Shown here one piece after another: positions 17,182-26,113 of a DNA stretch of 64,000 bases. The notes beneath the pieces were generated by a model. That model was not told where the DNA came from and did no database searches. It saw only the letters and a list, made by a program, of their open reading frames with translations. Origin of the DNA: JANMZO01 sp963763135 (GTDB lineage Bacteria; Actinomycetota; Acidimicrobiia; Acidimicrobiales; JANYDT01); assembly GCA_963763135.1 (NCBI GenBank), contig CAVXNJ010000009.1, positions 810,370 to 874,369 on the forward strand, given 5' to 3'. The first letter of the stretch is position 1. Each line of letters begins with the position of its first letter. A program made the position numbers and the translations under genes.

Positions 17182-18498
17182 TCAGGCGACGCGGACTGTG
17201 ACAGGCAGGGAGCGTCGAAGAAACCGACGAGCGATGGAATAGTTGCCGAACATCCTGACGGCCATCCATGCGTTGAGCGCGAGCCAAACCCCGTTGAGGC
17301 CACGAACCGGCAGGGGGCCTCTGGTGATGGCGACGACGATCCAGAACGACGCGGCTGCGCCGAACGCCCCCAATGCCAATTGCGGAAACAGTCCGGCGCC
17401 CATCAGCACCCCATCGAGAACGAAGACCACGGCTCCGCTCACCTGCATCAACGCGCACCACAGGAGCGCTCGTCGTGCGTTGTGAAGTACCGCCGGATCG
17501 TCGGAAAAGACCCGGGCCAGGACGGGGGAACTCGCCGCCAGAACCGCACCGAGGAACATGCCGGCGATGAATCCGAGGCGGATAAGCCGCCGGGTGACAG
17601 GCCACAGTTCGCCCGGTGCCTTGGACGCCATCTGGCTGGCGAAGACCGACTGCGAGGAAACGGCGAGCGCGTCAACCATAAGCGCGCAGAACAGATAGAT
17701 CTGCATGGTGATCTGGTGTGCGCCGAGCGGAGCGTCGCCGCTCTTGCTCGCCAGCCACGTGGCCGCAGCAACGGTGCTCACCATCATCGACGTCCGAACG
17801 ATAAGCGCGCTTCCTATCTTCATCAACGCCAGAAGTGCTTTGGACTGCGGGCGCTCGAACCCGATGACGCCCCGCAGCGCCAACACGTAGACGATCACCG
17901 CACTCCATTGCACGATGACGGTGGCGAACGCTGACCCCCGGATGCCCCAGTGAAACACCCATACGAACAGCAACTCCAGCACCACATTGGCGATGTTCGT
18001 ACCAACGGCGACCTGCACCGGCAGGCGAAGGTTCTCGGTACCTCGGTACCAGCCCAACGCAAGGAGCGCCAGGGCGATGGCGGGCATGCCGAGCGCGGCT
18101 ATCTGCAGATAGGAGACGCCGGCTTCGAGGACGGCCCGCTTTCCGCCGACCAGGCGAGCGAGGGGTCGGGCCCCGGCAGCCACGAGTAGCGCCAGCCCGA
18201 ATCCGAAGCCGAGGGCTGCGACGAGGCCCTGGCTGACAGCACTTCGGGCGCCGTCTCGGTCGCCCGCCCCGATCCGTTGCCCGACCTGTGTGGTCACGCC
18301 GGTTGCGAGGAACATGACCAGCCACGTAAGCGTCGACAGGACGGTGCCTGCAATGGCTAGACCCCCGAGCGGGGTCGTGCCGAGGTGTCCGACAATTGCG
18401 GTGTCGACGAGGACGTAGATCGGCTCGGCCGACAGCGTGACGAATGCCGGGCCGGCGAGTCGTAGGAGTCGGCGGTCGGTGGCGTCGAGAAGCGGCAC
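17182..18498 (-). CDS. MATE family efflux transporter (DinF-like)
   Basis: A 438-residue polytopic membrane protein of the MatE family with about 12 membrane segments in two related halves. The start LLRLAGPAFVTLSAEPIYVLVDTAIVGHLG, described here by its features, has the classic MATE opening helix with a D near the end, and TTPLGGLAIAGTV follows. This points to the DinF branch of Na+- or H+-coupled multidrug exporters. It is upstream of the dienelactone hydrolase gene on the same strand, 24 bases apart. The exported compound is unknown. It is divergent from the MFS exporter at 18,727, so the 228-base gap holds two promoters. Confidence 0.88.
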   Translation of the reverse strand: MPLLDATDRRLLRLAGPAFVTLSAEPIYVLVDTAIVGHLGTTPLGGLAIAGTVLSTLTWLVMFLATGVTTQVGQRIGAGDRDGARSAVSQGLVAALGFGFGLALLVAAGARPLARLVGGKRAVLEAGVSYLQIAALGMPAIALALLALGWYRGTENLRLPVQVAVGTNIANVVLELLFVWVFHWGIRGSAFATVIVQWSAVIVYVLALRGVIGFERPQSKALLALMKIGSALIVRTSMMVSTVAAATWLASKSGDAPLGAHQITMQIYLFCALMVDALAVSSQSVFASQMASKAPGELWPVTRRLIRLGFIAGMFLGAVLAASSPVLARVFSDDPAVLHNARRALLWCALMQVSGAVVFVLDGVLMGAGLFPQLALGAFGAAASFWIVVAITRGPLPVRGLNGVWLALNAWMAVRMFGNYSIARRFLRRSLPVTVRVA

Positions 18499-18726
18499 GA
18501 CCTGACCTTAGGCCAGCCGACGGCGTCTTTCGCCACCTGGTTTCCCACCCCGCTTTGGCCACGCGGTTCAGCAACATTGCTTTACGTCGCCGGGAACCGG
18601 CGATTCCAACGGCGGATGAGCGGACCGTGCGCGACGCGCATGCAGGTTCGGAAATAGCGGTCGACGCCTGCCATTATCTACGAAGTCGTTTTGCTGGTCG
18701 CGGGCGGCGCTGAGCCAGTATGGAGA

Positions 18727-20223
18727 ATGTCTGTGAGTTCGCCCGTGTCGTTGAACCCCACCGAGGATCAGTCAAAGTCAGGTACTCAGTCGAACAATCC
18801 GTTGAAGCGCCTTCCCTACAAATGGGTGGTCGCCACCGTCTTTGTAATGGCGCTGTTCATCGACATCTTGGACCTGACGGCGGTCAACGTCTCGTTGGTC
18901 TCAATGAGCCAGGCTTTCAAGGCGTCGGTGAGCGCTACTACCTGGGTGGTTCTCGGGTACTCGCTCAGCCTGGCGGTTTGGATCCCGGTCTCGGGCTGGG
19001 TGGGTGACCGGTTTGGGACAAAGCGGACGTTTCTGTTTGCGCTGACGATCTTCATCCTTTCCTCGCTCGCGTGTAGCGAAGCAACGTCGATCGGCCAGCT
19101 CATCGCATTTCGCTTCTCCCAGGGTGTTGGTGGGGGCATGCTCACTCCCGTCGGGGTCACGCTCCTGTTTCGCGCATTTCCTCCCGAGGAGCGGGCCCGC
19201 GCCTCATCGATCCTCTCGATCCCGACCGTGTTGGCACCGGCCCTCGGGCCGGTGGTTGGCGGCTACCTGACCGACAATTTCGGCTGGCGATGGATTTTCC
19301 GAATCAACCTTCCGATAGGCATCATCGCTTTGCTGATCGCGGGATTTGGGTTGCGTGACGAACGGTCAAACGAGCACCGTCCGTTCGACTTTGTCGGTTT
19401 TGCGCTCGCAGCGATCGGTTTTCCTGCCATGGTCTATGCGCTGGAGCGCGGTGCCGAAGAAGGCTGGGGAAGTGGACGCATCCTGTTGCTCATCGGTATC
19501 GCGGTCGTGTCGCTCACCGCACTTACGCTCTGGTCCTTCCGGGTCAAGGTTCCGATGCTCGATCTACGGCTGCTTCGTGAACGGTTGTTTCGAACCACGA
19601 ACATCGTGAGTTTTGTTTCGACGATGTCGTTTCTCGGTCTCGTGTTTCTGCTTCCCCAGTTCCTGCAACGGGTGGCCGGGCACACCGCGTCGCAGGCCGG
19701 GCTCGCCACGTTTCCCCAGGCCGTGGGGGCAATGATCATGTCGAGGTTCGCCGGGCGCCTCTATCCGAAACTCGGCCCGCGCAAGATGATGATCATCGCC
19801 TATCTCGGCATGGCCACCCTGTCGCTCATGTTCCTCACGCTCACCGTCGATACGTCGGATTGGCTGATCCGGTCGGTCATGTTCGCTCGTGGTTTCTTTC
19901 TCTCGATGTCGTTCATTCCGCTTCAGGCCGCTTCGTACGCGCGCATATCACCAGCCGACACTGGCCGGGCCAGCGCCATATATTCCACCCAGCGCCAGCT
20001 CGGCAACGCGGCTGGGGTCGCTGTGGTTTCGACCGTTCTACTCTCGGCCATTCCGACGGCGTTTCCCCAGGGCCGCGCCAAGATTCCGCTCGACCAGATC
20101 GCAGGCTTCACCCATGCGTTCCATGTGGCAATCGGTGTCACCATCGGCTTTATTTTCCTGGCGGCGGTTCTTTCCACCCGCATCTCCGACGACGATGCGG
20201 CGGGAACGATCGTCAAACGGTAG
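18727..20223 (+). CDS. MFS drug exporter, DHA2 (EmrB/QacA) family
   Basis: A 498-residue membrane protein with 14 predicted helices. Family motifs are DILDLTAVNVSL in helix 1 (motif D), WVVLGYSLSLAVWIPVSGWVGD-type motif A near residue 75-95 and the helix 5 motif C (LAPALGPVVGGYL). I choose the ATG at 18727; a longer in-frame start upstream adds a non-conserved leader. Such proteins use the proton gradient to expel drugs or metabolites. It is divergent from the MATE gene, with no regulator next to either, and is followed 43 bases later by the capA-like gene. Confidence 0.9.
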   Translation: MSVSSPVSLNPTEDQSKSGTQSNNPLKRLPYKWVVATVFVMALFIDILDLTAVNVSLVSMSQAFKASVSATTWVVLGYSLSLAVWIPVSGWVGDRFGTKRTFLFALTIFILSSLACSEATSIGQLIAFRFSQGVGGGMLTPVGVTLLFRAFPPEERARASSILSIPTVLAPALGPVVGGYLTDNFGWRWIFRINLPIGIIALLIAGFGLRDERSNEHRPFDFVGFALAAIGFPAMVYALERGAEEGWGSGRILLLIGIAVVSLTALTLWSFRVKVPMLDLRLLRERLFRTTNIVSFVSTMSFLGLVFLLPQFLQRVAGHTASQAGLATFPQAVGAMIMSRFAGRLYPKLGPRKMMIIAYLGMATLSLMFLTLTVDTSDWLIRSVMFARGFFLSMSFIPLQAASYARISPADTGRASAIYSTQRQLGNAAGVAVVSTVLLSAIPTAFPQGRAKIPLDQIAGFTHAFHVAIGVTIGFIFLAAVLSTRISDDDAAGTIVKR

Positions 20224-20266
20224 GCAGAGCGTCCGTGGTTGACAGTCCGGGAGTGCCTCTGCTCTT

Positions 20267-21640
20267 GTGTTAGCGATGCGACGGACTTTGGCGACTGGTT
20301 GGGTTGGTGGATCAAAGCGGCGTCGCTCGTTGGGGGTGGTACTAGCGGTTGTGGTTTCGCTCTCGGTGTGGGCTGGAGCATTTCGACCCGTGACCGCCCA
20401 ATCGATCGGAAGCGATCCGGTCATCAATCTGGATCCGCCGTCTACGACGACGACCGCCGTGTCCACCACCACGACGACGACGACCGCCGTGTCCACCACC
20501 ACGACGACGACGACCGTGCCCAGCACGTCGACGATTCCTACTCCATCCACCGCACCTCCGGGGAGTTCGTCGACGACGTCGACAGGCACTCCTGCATCGA
20601 CGACCACGACGGCGGTTGACGGCGGAACTCCGAAGTCGGTGCGAATCATTGTCGCTGGTGACATGCTTCCGCACGCCCAGGTCGTACGGGCCGCCTGTGG
20701 ATCAGCGCTCGATCGTGACTCGCCGTGTCGATTCGACCGGCTGCTGGCGCCGACTGCGTCGTTGGTCGCTTCGGCCGATCTTGCGATCTGCCACATGGAG
20801 GTTCCCGTAACGCCGCCGGGAAAGCCCGTGACCGGGTACCCGACATTCGGCGCACCGGTTGCGTTGGCGTCGGGAATTGCTGCGACCGGATGGGATTCCT
20901 GCTCCACCGCTTCCAACCACACCATCGACAAGGGGACGCCGGGGATCGATGCCACCCTGAACGCGTTTGATGCAGTCGGGCTGGGTCACAGCGGTTCGGC
21001 GCGGACCGCAGAGGAAGCGGCCAGCATCCCGATCGTTGACGTGAAGGGGGTGAGGATCGCCCATCTTTCGTACGCGTACGGATTGAATGGACTGCAGCTG
21101 CCGAGAAATCAGCCCTGGCGGGTCAACATGATAAGTGTGCATAAGATTCTGTCGGATGCTGCAGCGGCCCGTGCGGCCGGCGCCCAACTGGTGCTGGTGA
21201 GCCTTCACTGGGGTCAGGAGTATCAGAGCGCGCCCACCCCACAACAGCGTCAGGTGGCGGCAGCACTGATGAACTCCGACCTGGTCGATCTGATTATCGG
21301 ACACCATGCTCATGTTGTTCAGCCAATCGAGCGGATACACGGCCATTGGGTCATATTCGGGTTGGGAAACCACCTCTCGGCCCAAGTCGGTGGCAAGCAC
21401 AAACCTGTCGCGACCCAGGACGGGTTGATGGTCGCGGCGACGTTCACCCAGCGACCCGACGGCTCCTTCGTCATGGCCGATCCGGAACTCCACCCGACGT
21501 GGGTGCACCCGACAACACGAGTGGTTTACGTGGTTGAGGATGCGCTTGCCAACCCGGCCACCGCTTCATCGATGCGACCGATCCTGCAATCCTCGTTTAA
21601 CCGTACGATCCGCGTTGCGTCACCCCGGGTCGACGTCTGA
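20267..21640 (+). CDS. CapA/PgsA-like calcineurin-fold protein, secreted, Thr-rich linker
   Basis: A 457-residue protein with a signal peptide or anchor (about 18-44), a Thr/Ser/Pro-rich low-complexity linker (about 57-118) and a C-terminal CapA domain (PGA_cap). The metallophosphatase-like motifs are GDMLPH, SNHTIDKG, SLHWGQEY, GHHAHVVQP and GLGNH. CapA proteins work in poly-gamma-glutamate or capsule handling, but stand-alone homologues are common and their role is unclear. The GTG at 20267 is supported by GGGAG 13 bases upstream; an ATG at 20276 is an alternative. No capB or capC is nearby. It converges on the amidohydrolase gene 9 bases away. Confidence 0.85.
   Translation: MLAMRRTLATGWVGGSKRRRSLGVVLAVVVSLSVWAGAFRPVTAQSIGSDPVINLDPPSTTTTAVSTTTTTTTAVSTTTTTTTVPSTSTIPTPSTAPPGSSSTTSTGTPASTTTTAVDGGTPKSVRIIVAGDMLPHAQVVRAACGSALDRDSPCRFDRLLAPTASLVASADLAICHMEVPVTPPGKPVTGYPTFGAPVALASGIAATGWDSCSTASNHTIDKGTPGIDATLNAFDAVGLGHSGSARTAEEAASIPIVDVKGVRIAHLSYAYGLNGLQLPRNQPWRVNMISVHKILSDAAAARAAGAQLVLVSLHWGQEYQSAPTPQQRQVAAALMNSDLVDLIIGHHAHVVQPIERIHGHWVIFGLGNHLSAQVGGKHKPVATQDGLMVAATFTQRPDGSFVMADPELHPTWVHPTTRVVYVVEDALANPATASSMRPILQSSFNRTIRVASPRVDV
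20444..20516 (+). repeat. In-frame minisatellite inside the CapA-like gene
   Basis: A unit of ACGACGACGAC-CGCCGTGTCCACCACC type repeats with periods of 27 and 30 bases and a partial third copy. It encodes the Thr-rich AVSTTTTTT linker. Unit length is a multiple of three, so changes in copy number alter linker length without breaking the frame. Confidence 0.85.
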
Positions 21641-21649
21641 AGGTCCTGG

Positions 21650-22837
21650 TCAGTTCGCCAGAACCCCACGTCGGGCGAGCACCGGCCCGAGAAGATCGAC
21701 GTAGTTGTCAACGTAGAACCGCTCGCGGTCCGATTCGCTGACCGAAGCGGACTCCATGGAGCGCTCGAAGCGCGCAATCGGGTTGCGACCTCCTTCGACG
21801 TGGGGAAAGTCGGACGAGAACATGCAGACTGTCGGACCTGTTCCGAGAATGGTCCACCCCGTGTCTTCGTGGGGATACGGGGTGGCCCGAACCTGGCGCG
21901 CCACGTATTCCGACGGCAGGAGATCCATCTCTTTCAACCGGTCTTCGTTGCGTCCGAATGCCGTGTGGGCAGAATCGAGCATCCGCATGAAACCCGGTAG
22001 CCAGGATGCCCCGACCTCAATGCACCCGATACGCAGGTCGGGGTTTCGCATCAAAACTCCGTCGATAATCAGCGCGCTTAGAAACTGCATCACCGGATAG
22101 GGAATGGAGAGGTAGTCGAGACTCTTGAAGTTGGTATCGCCGCCGTGGAAGTCGGGAACCGCAGGACGACCGTTGTTGAAGTAATCCCCGGGCATTACGA
22201 AATCGCCGGCACCAGCAACGTGCACGACGATGGGAACTCCGGCCTCGGCGCACTGGGCCCAGACCCCATCAAGGCCAACGTGGCTCGGTGAGAATCCGGG
22301 CGGGCAGTATTGGCTGACCTGGATCGCGGCGGCCCCGGCCTCGAGGGCTTCACGAGTCAGGCGCACCGCTTCGGCGCGATCAGACAGAGGCACGACCACC
22401 ACTGGAAGCAGGCGGGGGTCAACCGAGCACCACTCGATCATCGCCCGACGCTGGCCCTCCGCAAGCTTCACCGCAAGCGTGGGATCGGTGCGCGCGATCG
22501 CAATCGCCTTGGCCGACGCAAACGTGTCGAACACGAGTTGGCTGCGAAATCCCATCAAATCGAGGGCGAGCGGCCGGTCGGCGGCTATCCACGATCCGGT
22601 TCCGTCGAAGTTCTTGCGAAGCATGATCTGAGACGCGTCTTCGGCCCGATAGGCCGGATCGGCGTGCCTGGCCCCGGCCCGTTCGGCGTCGATGCCCACG
22701 GTCTGGGACTCATGGGCTTCCTCCCACAATCGGGGGATCGCTTTCAGCGTCGCCGCATCAACATACGGACGATGCCAGTCGAAGTCTTCGTAGATGTGCG
22801 AATCGGCGTCGTGCATTGTGCGGGTCGCGTAGGGCAT
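21650..22837 (-). CDS. Amidohydrolase 2 family (ACMSD-like TIM barrel)
   Basis: A 395-residue metal-dependent TIM-barrel enzyme. The N-terminal metal site is the atypical DADSH (usually DxHxH) near residue 10-14; VVVHVAGAG supplies a mid-barrel His, and SSDFPHVEGG holds the conserved C-terminal Asp. These features fit the amidohydrolase 2 family that includes decarboxylases (ACMSD, gamma-resorcylate decarboxylase) and hydrolases. The substrate is not predictable. It is convergent with the CapA-like gene and has about 200 bases of upstream DNA before the glycosyltransferase on the other strand. Confidence 0.85.
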   Translation of the reverse strand: MPYATRTMHDADSHIYEDFDWHRPYVDAATLKAIPRLWEEAHESQTVGIDAERAGARHADPAYRAEDASQIMLRKNFDGTGSWIAADRPLALDLMGFRSQLVFDTFASAKAIAIARTDPTLAVKLAEGQRRAMIEWCSVDPRLLPVVVVPLSDRAEAVRLTREALEAGAAAIQVSQYCPPGFSPSHVGLDGVWAQCAEAGVPIVVHVAGAGDFVMPGDYFNNGRPAVPDFHGGDTNFKSLDYLSIPYPVMQFLSALIIDGVLMRNPDLRIGCIEVGASWLPGFMRMLDSAHTAFGRNEDRLKEMDLLPSEYVARQVRATPYPHEDTGWTILGTGPTVCMFSSDFPHVEGGRNPIARFERSMESASVSESDRERFYVDNYVDLLGPVLARRGVLAN

Positions 22838-23039
22838 TCATTCAGCCTATGGCGAGTCGGCGAACTTCGACGAGTCCGGCGCTCGTACGCGTCGATGCGA
22901 CGACGGCATGCGTAGGGCGCGAGGAGGGCACGAGTCATGTGACCTGGCGGCCCCGGCCAGGCGAATAGCCGGCGAGGATTCCGGCAGCGGAAATCCCTGG
23001 ATCAACTCGCGTGCCACAACGGCTTGCTAGCTTGACTTC

Positions 23040-23816
23040 GTGTCAGATCGTCGTTCGCATCACGCCATTGAACCCTGTCTGTCGGTGGTTATGCCGGCTT
23101 ACAACGAGCAGACGACCATCGCCGAGATTCTGCAGCTGGTGCTGGAGTCGCCTTTCACGGCCGAGGTCCTCGTCATTGACGACGCGTCGAGTGACAACAC
23201 CGCCGAAATCGTGCGCGCCATCGACGATCCGCGGGTCCGCCTGCTGCACCAGGAGGTCAACCAGGGCAAGGGCGCTGCGATCCGCCGTGGGTTCGCGGAA
23301 GCCACCTGCGAATTCGTGATTGTGCAAGACGCCGACCTGGAGTACGACCCGGCCGATTACCACCAGATCATGGCACCGCTGATTGAAGGCAAAGCCGACG
23401 TCGTGTTCGGGTCCCGGTTCCTCACCGATCGTGCTCACCGGGTGCTTTACTACTGGCACTCCGTGGGCAACCGCTTCCTCACGATGGTTTCGAACATGTT
23501 CACGAACTTGAACCTGTCTGACATGGAGACCTGTTACAAGGCGTTTCGCCGGGATGTGCTCCAGTCGTTCGTGCTGGAGGAGAACCGTTTCGGGATCGAA
23601 CCCGAGATGACGGCAAAGATCGCCCGCGGCAATTGGCGGCTGTACGAAGTCGGAATTTCCTACTCGGGCCGGACCTATGCCGAAGGCAAGAAGATCGGAT
23701 GGCGCGACGGTATCCGGGCGCTCTACTGCATCCTGCTGTACGCGCCGGTCGGCGCGAAGCTCCACCTCCGGCGGGCCGAGCCGGCGATCCGGTGGATCAC
23801 GAAATCCCGGGCATAG
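23040..23816 (+). CDS. Family 2 glycosyltransferase, polyprenyl-phosphate sugar type
   Basis: A 258-residue GT-A fold enzyme. VVMPAYNEQTTI, VIDDASSDNT and the metal-binding VQDADLEYDP (DAD) are typical of dolichol-phosphate mannosyltransferase-like enzymes that load a sugar from a nucleotide donor onto a polyprenyl phosphate. The C-terminal segment SYSGRTYAEGKKIGWRDGI is also characteristic. No long membrane helix follows, so it is probably peripheral to the membrane. The start is GTG at 23040. A convergent GT87-type membrane glycosyltransferase ends 22 bases away, which could use such a lipid-linked sugar; this is my inference. Confidence 0.88.
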   Translation: MSDRRSHHAIEPCLSVVMPAYNEQTTIAEILQLVLESPFTAEVLVIDDASSDNTAEIVRAIDDPRVRLLHQEVNQGKGAAIRRGFAEATCEFVIVQDADLEYDPADYHQIMAPLIEGKADVVFGSRFLTDRAHRVLYYWHSVGNRFLTMVSNMFTNLNLSDMETCYKAFRRDVLQSFVLEENRFGIEPEMTAKIARGNWRLYEVGISYSGRTYAEGKKIGWRDGIRALYCILLYAPVGAKLHLRRAEPAIRWITKSRA

Positions 23817-23838
23817 TCAGCAGATCGCTAAACCGCGT

Positions 23839-25099
23839 CTACCACGGCGTGATGGTACGGACCCGCGCCATGCAGCGCTCATAGAAGCGAGCCATGCGCC
23901 GCTTCGACGGCCGGCGCGGGGCCGCCAATCGTTTGAGCCGCAGAAGCGTCAGAATCCGTGTCGGCCAAAAGCCGGTCTCGGTGTTGAACCACAGGGCGAC
24001 GAGACCCAACCCCATGATGAACGGGGTCGTCCACACCCCGAAAATTCCGAGCGGAGGTGTCGCGACCGTGAGAAATGCCGCCCCGCCCGCGGTCCAGCGG
24101 GAGAAACGGTCCTTGCGGACCAGGGACCTGGCAAACAGTGGAAGCAACGTAAGTAATGAGTACATCCAGGAGATCGGAAGGGCGGCGACCAGAAGCCACA
24201 CGATCGGCCAGAACGTGTCGCGTGACCAGAGGGCCACGATGATGGCGAGCGCCGCGATGATGGCGAGGCTTTCGGGTCGCGAGAGTCCGGCTTTGAGGCC
24301 ACTTCGAAGCAGCGCCAGATTGTCGACCCGCTTGCTTACGCCCTGGATCGAATCGAGCCCCACCTCGAAATACCTCTGCCAGGTTCGCCGAAAGAACAAC
24401 ACGGGGACGGCCGCGAGCCCCGACAGCATCACTCCCATCCACACCAGATGACGCCACCGAAGGGTGATCACAAACGGAACGGCGAGCAGGATTCCCGACG
24501 ATTTGGGAGCCGCGGCGACCGCCAATCCGAGACCGGCCACCCAGGGCTTTTCGCGGTACCGGTACGCGAGCGCTAGCCCCAACCCGATGAGTGGGACCAG
24601 CGTTGCCCACACCGTACGCGGCCGGCCAACAGATGCTCAAGCCGAGCGCCAGGCCGAAGGCGTATCGCTTCTTAATGCCTACCAATCCGAGCGTCAGAGC
24701 CAACGCAATAACCATGGCGACGGCGTACGCCGCAAGCGCAACCCGGTAATGGAAGCGCGCAAACGGAAGAACCAGGGCGACCATGGTTGGGGGATGCGGG
24801 TTGGCGATGGGGATGTTCCAAACGGGACCCCCGAATCGTGCGATCAGTTCGTCGGACGTGGCGTACGGGTCGACGTGGTCGCGAAGTCCGCGGGCGCTGG
24901 CGTAGTCGATGAGGAAGTCGGTCGGTGCGCCCTTCCCGAGGACCTGTTGCAGGAACGCATTTACGGAACCGGCTTCGGGAGCCATCTGTTTCGACTGTTC
25001 GGGAAGTGTGATCGATGTTCCCGCCCGGAGGAGCAACAGCACCACGATCACGTAAGCCACAAATCCAGCGACGAGCCCCGCTGTCAGCTTCTTCGCCAT
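23839..25099 (-). CDS. GT87-type membrane glycosyltransferase, frameshifted
   Basis: A polytopic membrane protein of about 420 residues, broken by one frameshift near 24,608-24,613. The N-terminal half (MAKKLTAGLVAG... to WPAAYG) and the C-terminal half (WATLVPLIGLGLAL...) join into one protein if a TG dinucleotide is restored. PYATSDELIARFGG and NIPIANPHPPTM in the first extracytoplasmic loop are typical of DUF2029/GT87, mannosyltransferases that use polyprenyl-phosphate sugars. About ten membrane helices remain. I choose the ATG at 25099; an open frame upstream looks non-coding. A sequencing error in a short TG repeat is the likely cause of the break. Confidence 0.78.
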
Positions 25100-25238
25100 T
25101 CCACCGATGTTACCGGTGCCTTGCCGTGGATTGGGGGAGGTCCGTCCGGCCAACCGTGGGTTCGTCGATGATGATCGTCGATTTCGCTGGATGTGTTGCG
25201 GCCCGCCCGATACGTGATTCGGGGCTACCTTCATTGGA

Positions 25239-26093
25239 ATGGATGCGAAATCGTTTTTGGGTCTGCAGCCCACCCACAATCCATTCCGGTTCCATCTCCC
25301 GGTAAAGACCGGGTTGTCGACATCGAGCGGATTTCTCTTCGGCGGGGCTGGGCTCGGGGCCGCGGTGGAAGCGTTGGAAACGGCGTCCGGTCGGCCCGTG
25401 GTGTGGGCCACCGCGCAGTACCTCTCGTTTGCCCAGACCGGTTCGGTGGTGGATCTCGACGTGAAGATCGCCGTTCATGGCCATCAGATCACGCAGGCGC
25501 GCGTGGTCGGCCATGTTGCCGATCAGGAAATATTTACGGTGAACGGTGCGCTCGGCAGCCGCGACCATCCAAGTGAAGGTCAGTTCGCGGTTCGGCCTGA
25601 TGCGCCGCCACCGCTCGACTGTCCGCTTCGTGTCAGTCGCGAGCAGGCCGACGGAACCATCCACAACTCGGTGGAGATGCGTTCGGTCGACGTTCGACCC
25701 GACGAGGACCTGTCGATGGGCGGACCCGGCACCCCGCGCCCCGATGGGCGCACGGTTGTATGGGCGAAAGTGTCCGATCTCGACGAGGTGTCAGCCATGT
25801 CGTTGGCCGTGATGGGTGACTGGGTGCCGTTCGGGGTGAGCCAGGCCTTCGGTATGCACGGGGGCGGGAACTCGCTCGATAACACTCTCCGGGTGGTGCG
25901 GCTGGTCCCGACCGAGTGGGTCCTACTGGATATCCGGATCCACGGAGCGCATAACGGGTTCGCGCACGGGCTCGTTCATCAGTGGGCGGAAGACGGCACC
26001 CTGCTCGCGACCGCGAGCCAAAGCGTGATTGTTCGCCACCGTGATGCGTCGGGCCAGCGGCGTAGGCGCGTGGCTGGTGAGACCAGCTCCTAG
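25239..26093 (+). CDS. Acyl-CoA thioesterase, TesB-like double hotdog
   Basis: A 284-residue protein with two hotdog folds. N-terminal FLFGGAGLGAAVEALE and VVWATAQYLSFAQTG match the first hotdog of acyl-CoA thioesterase II-like proteins; the C-terminal part with SQAFGMHGGGNSLDNTLRV matches the second. These enzymes hydrolyse acyl-CoA to free acid and CoA. The ATG at 25239 is the first good start. It converges with an acyl-CoA dehydrogenase gene 20 bases away, so both probably serve lipid or acyl-CoA turnover, though they are not in one operon. The chain length of the substrate is unknown. Confidence 0.82.
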   Translation: MDAKSFLGLQPTHNPFRFHLPVKTGLSTSSGFLFGGAGLGAAVEALETASGRPVVWATAQYLSFAQTGSVVDLDVKIAVHGHQITQARVVGHVADQEIFTVNGALGSRDHPSEGQFAVRPDAPPPLDCPLRVSREQADGTIHNSVEMRSVDVRPDEDLSMGGPGTPRPDGRTVVWAKVSDLDEVSAMSLAVMGDWVPFGVSQAFGMHGGGNSLDNTLRVVRLVPTEWVLLDIRIHGAHNGFAHGLVHQWAEDGTLLATASQSVIVRHRDASGQRRRRVAGETSS

Positions 26094-26113
26094 CCGGAGC
26101 TGCGTGGCGAGAT

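Noticed and set aside
20342..20674. Arg-rich minus-strand open frame over the CapA repeat
   Set aside because: It is the reverse reading of the Thr-codon repeats and gives only low-complexity Arg/Gly sequence.
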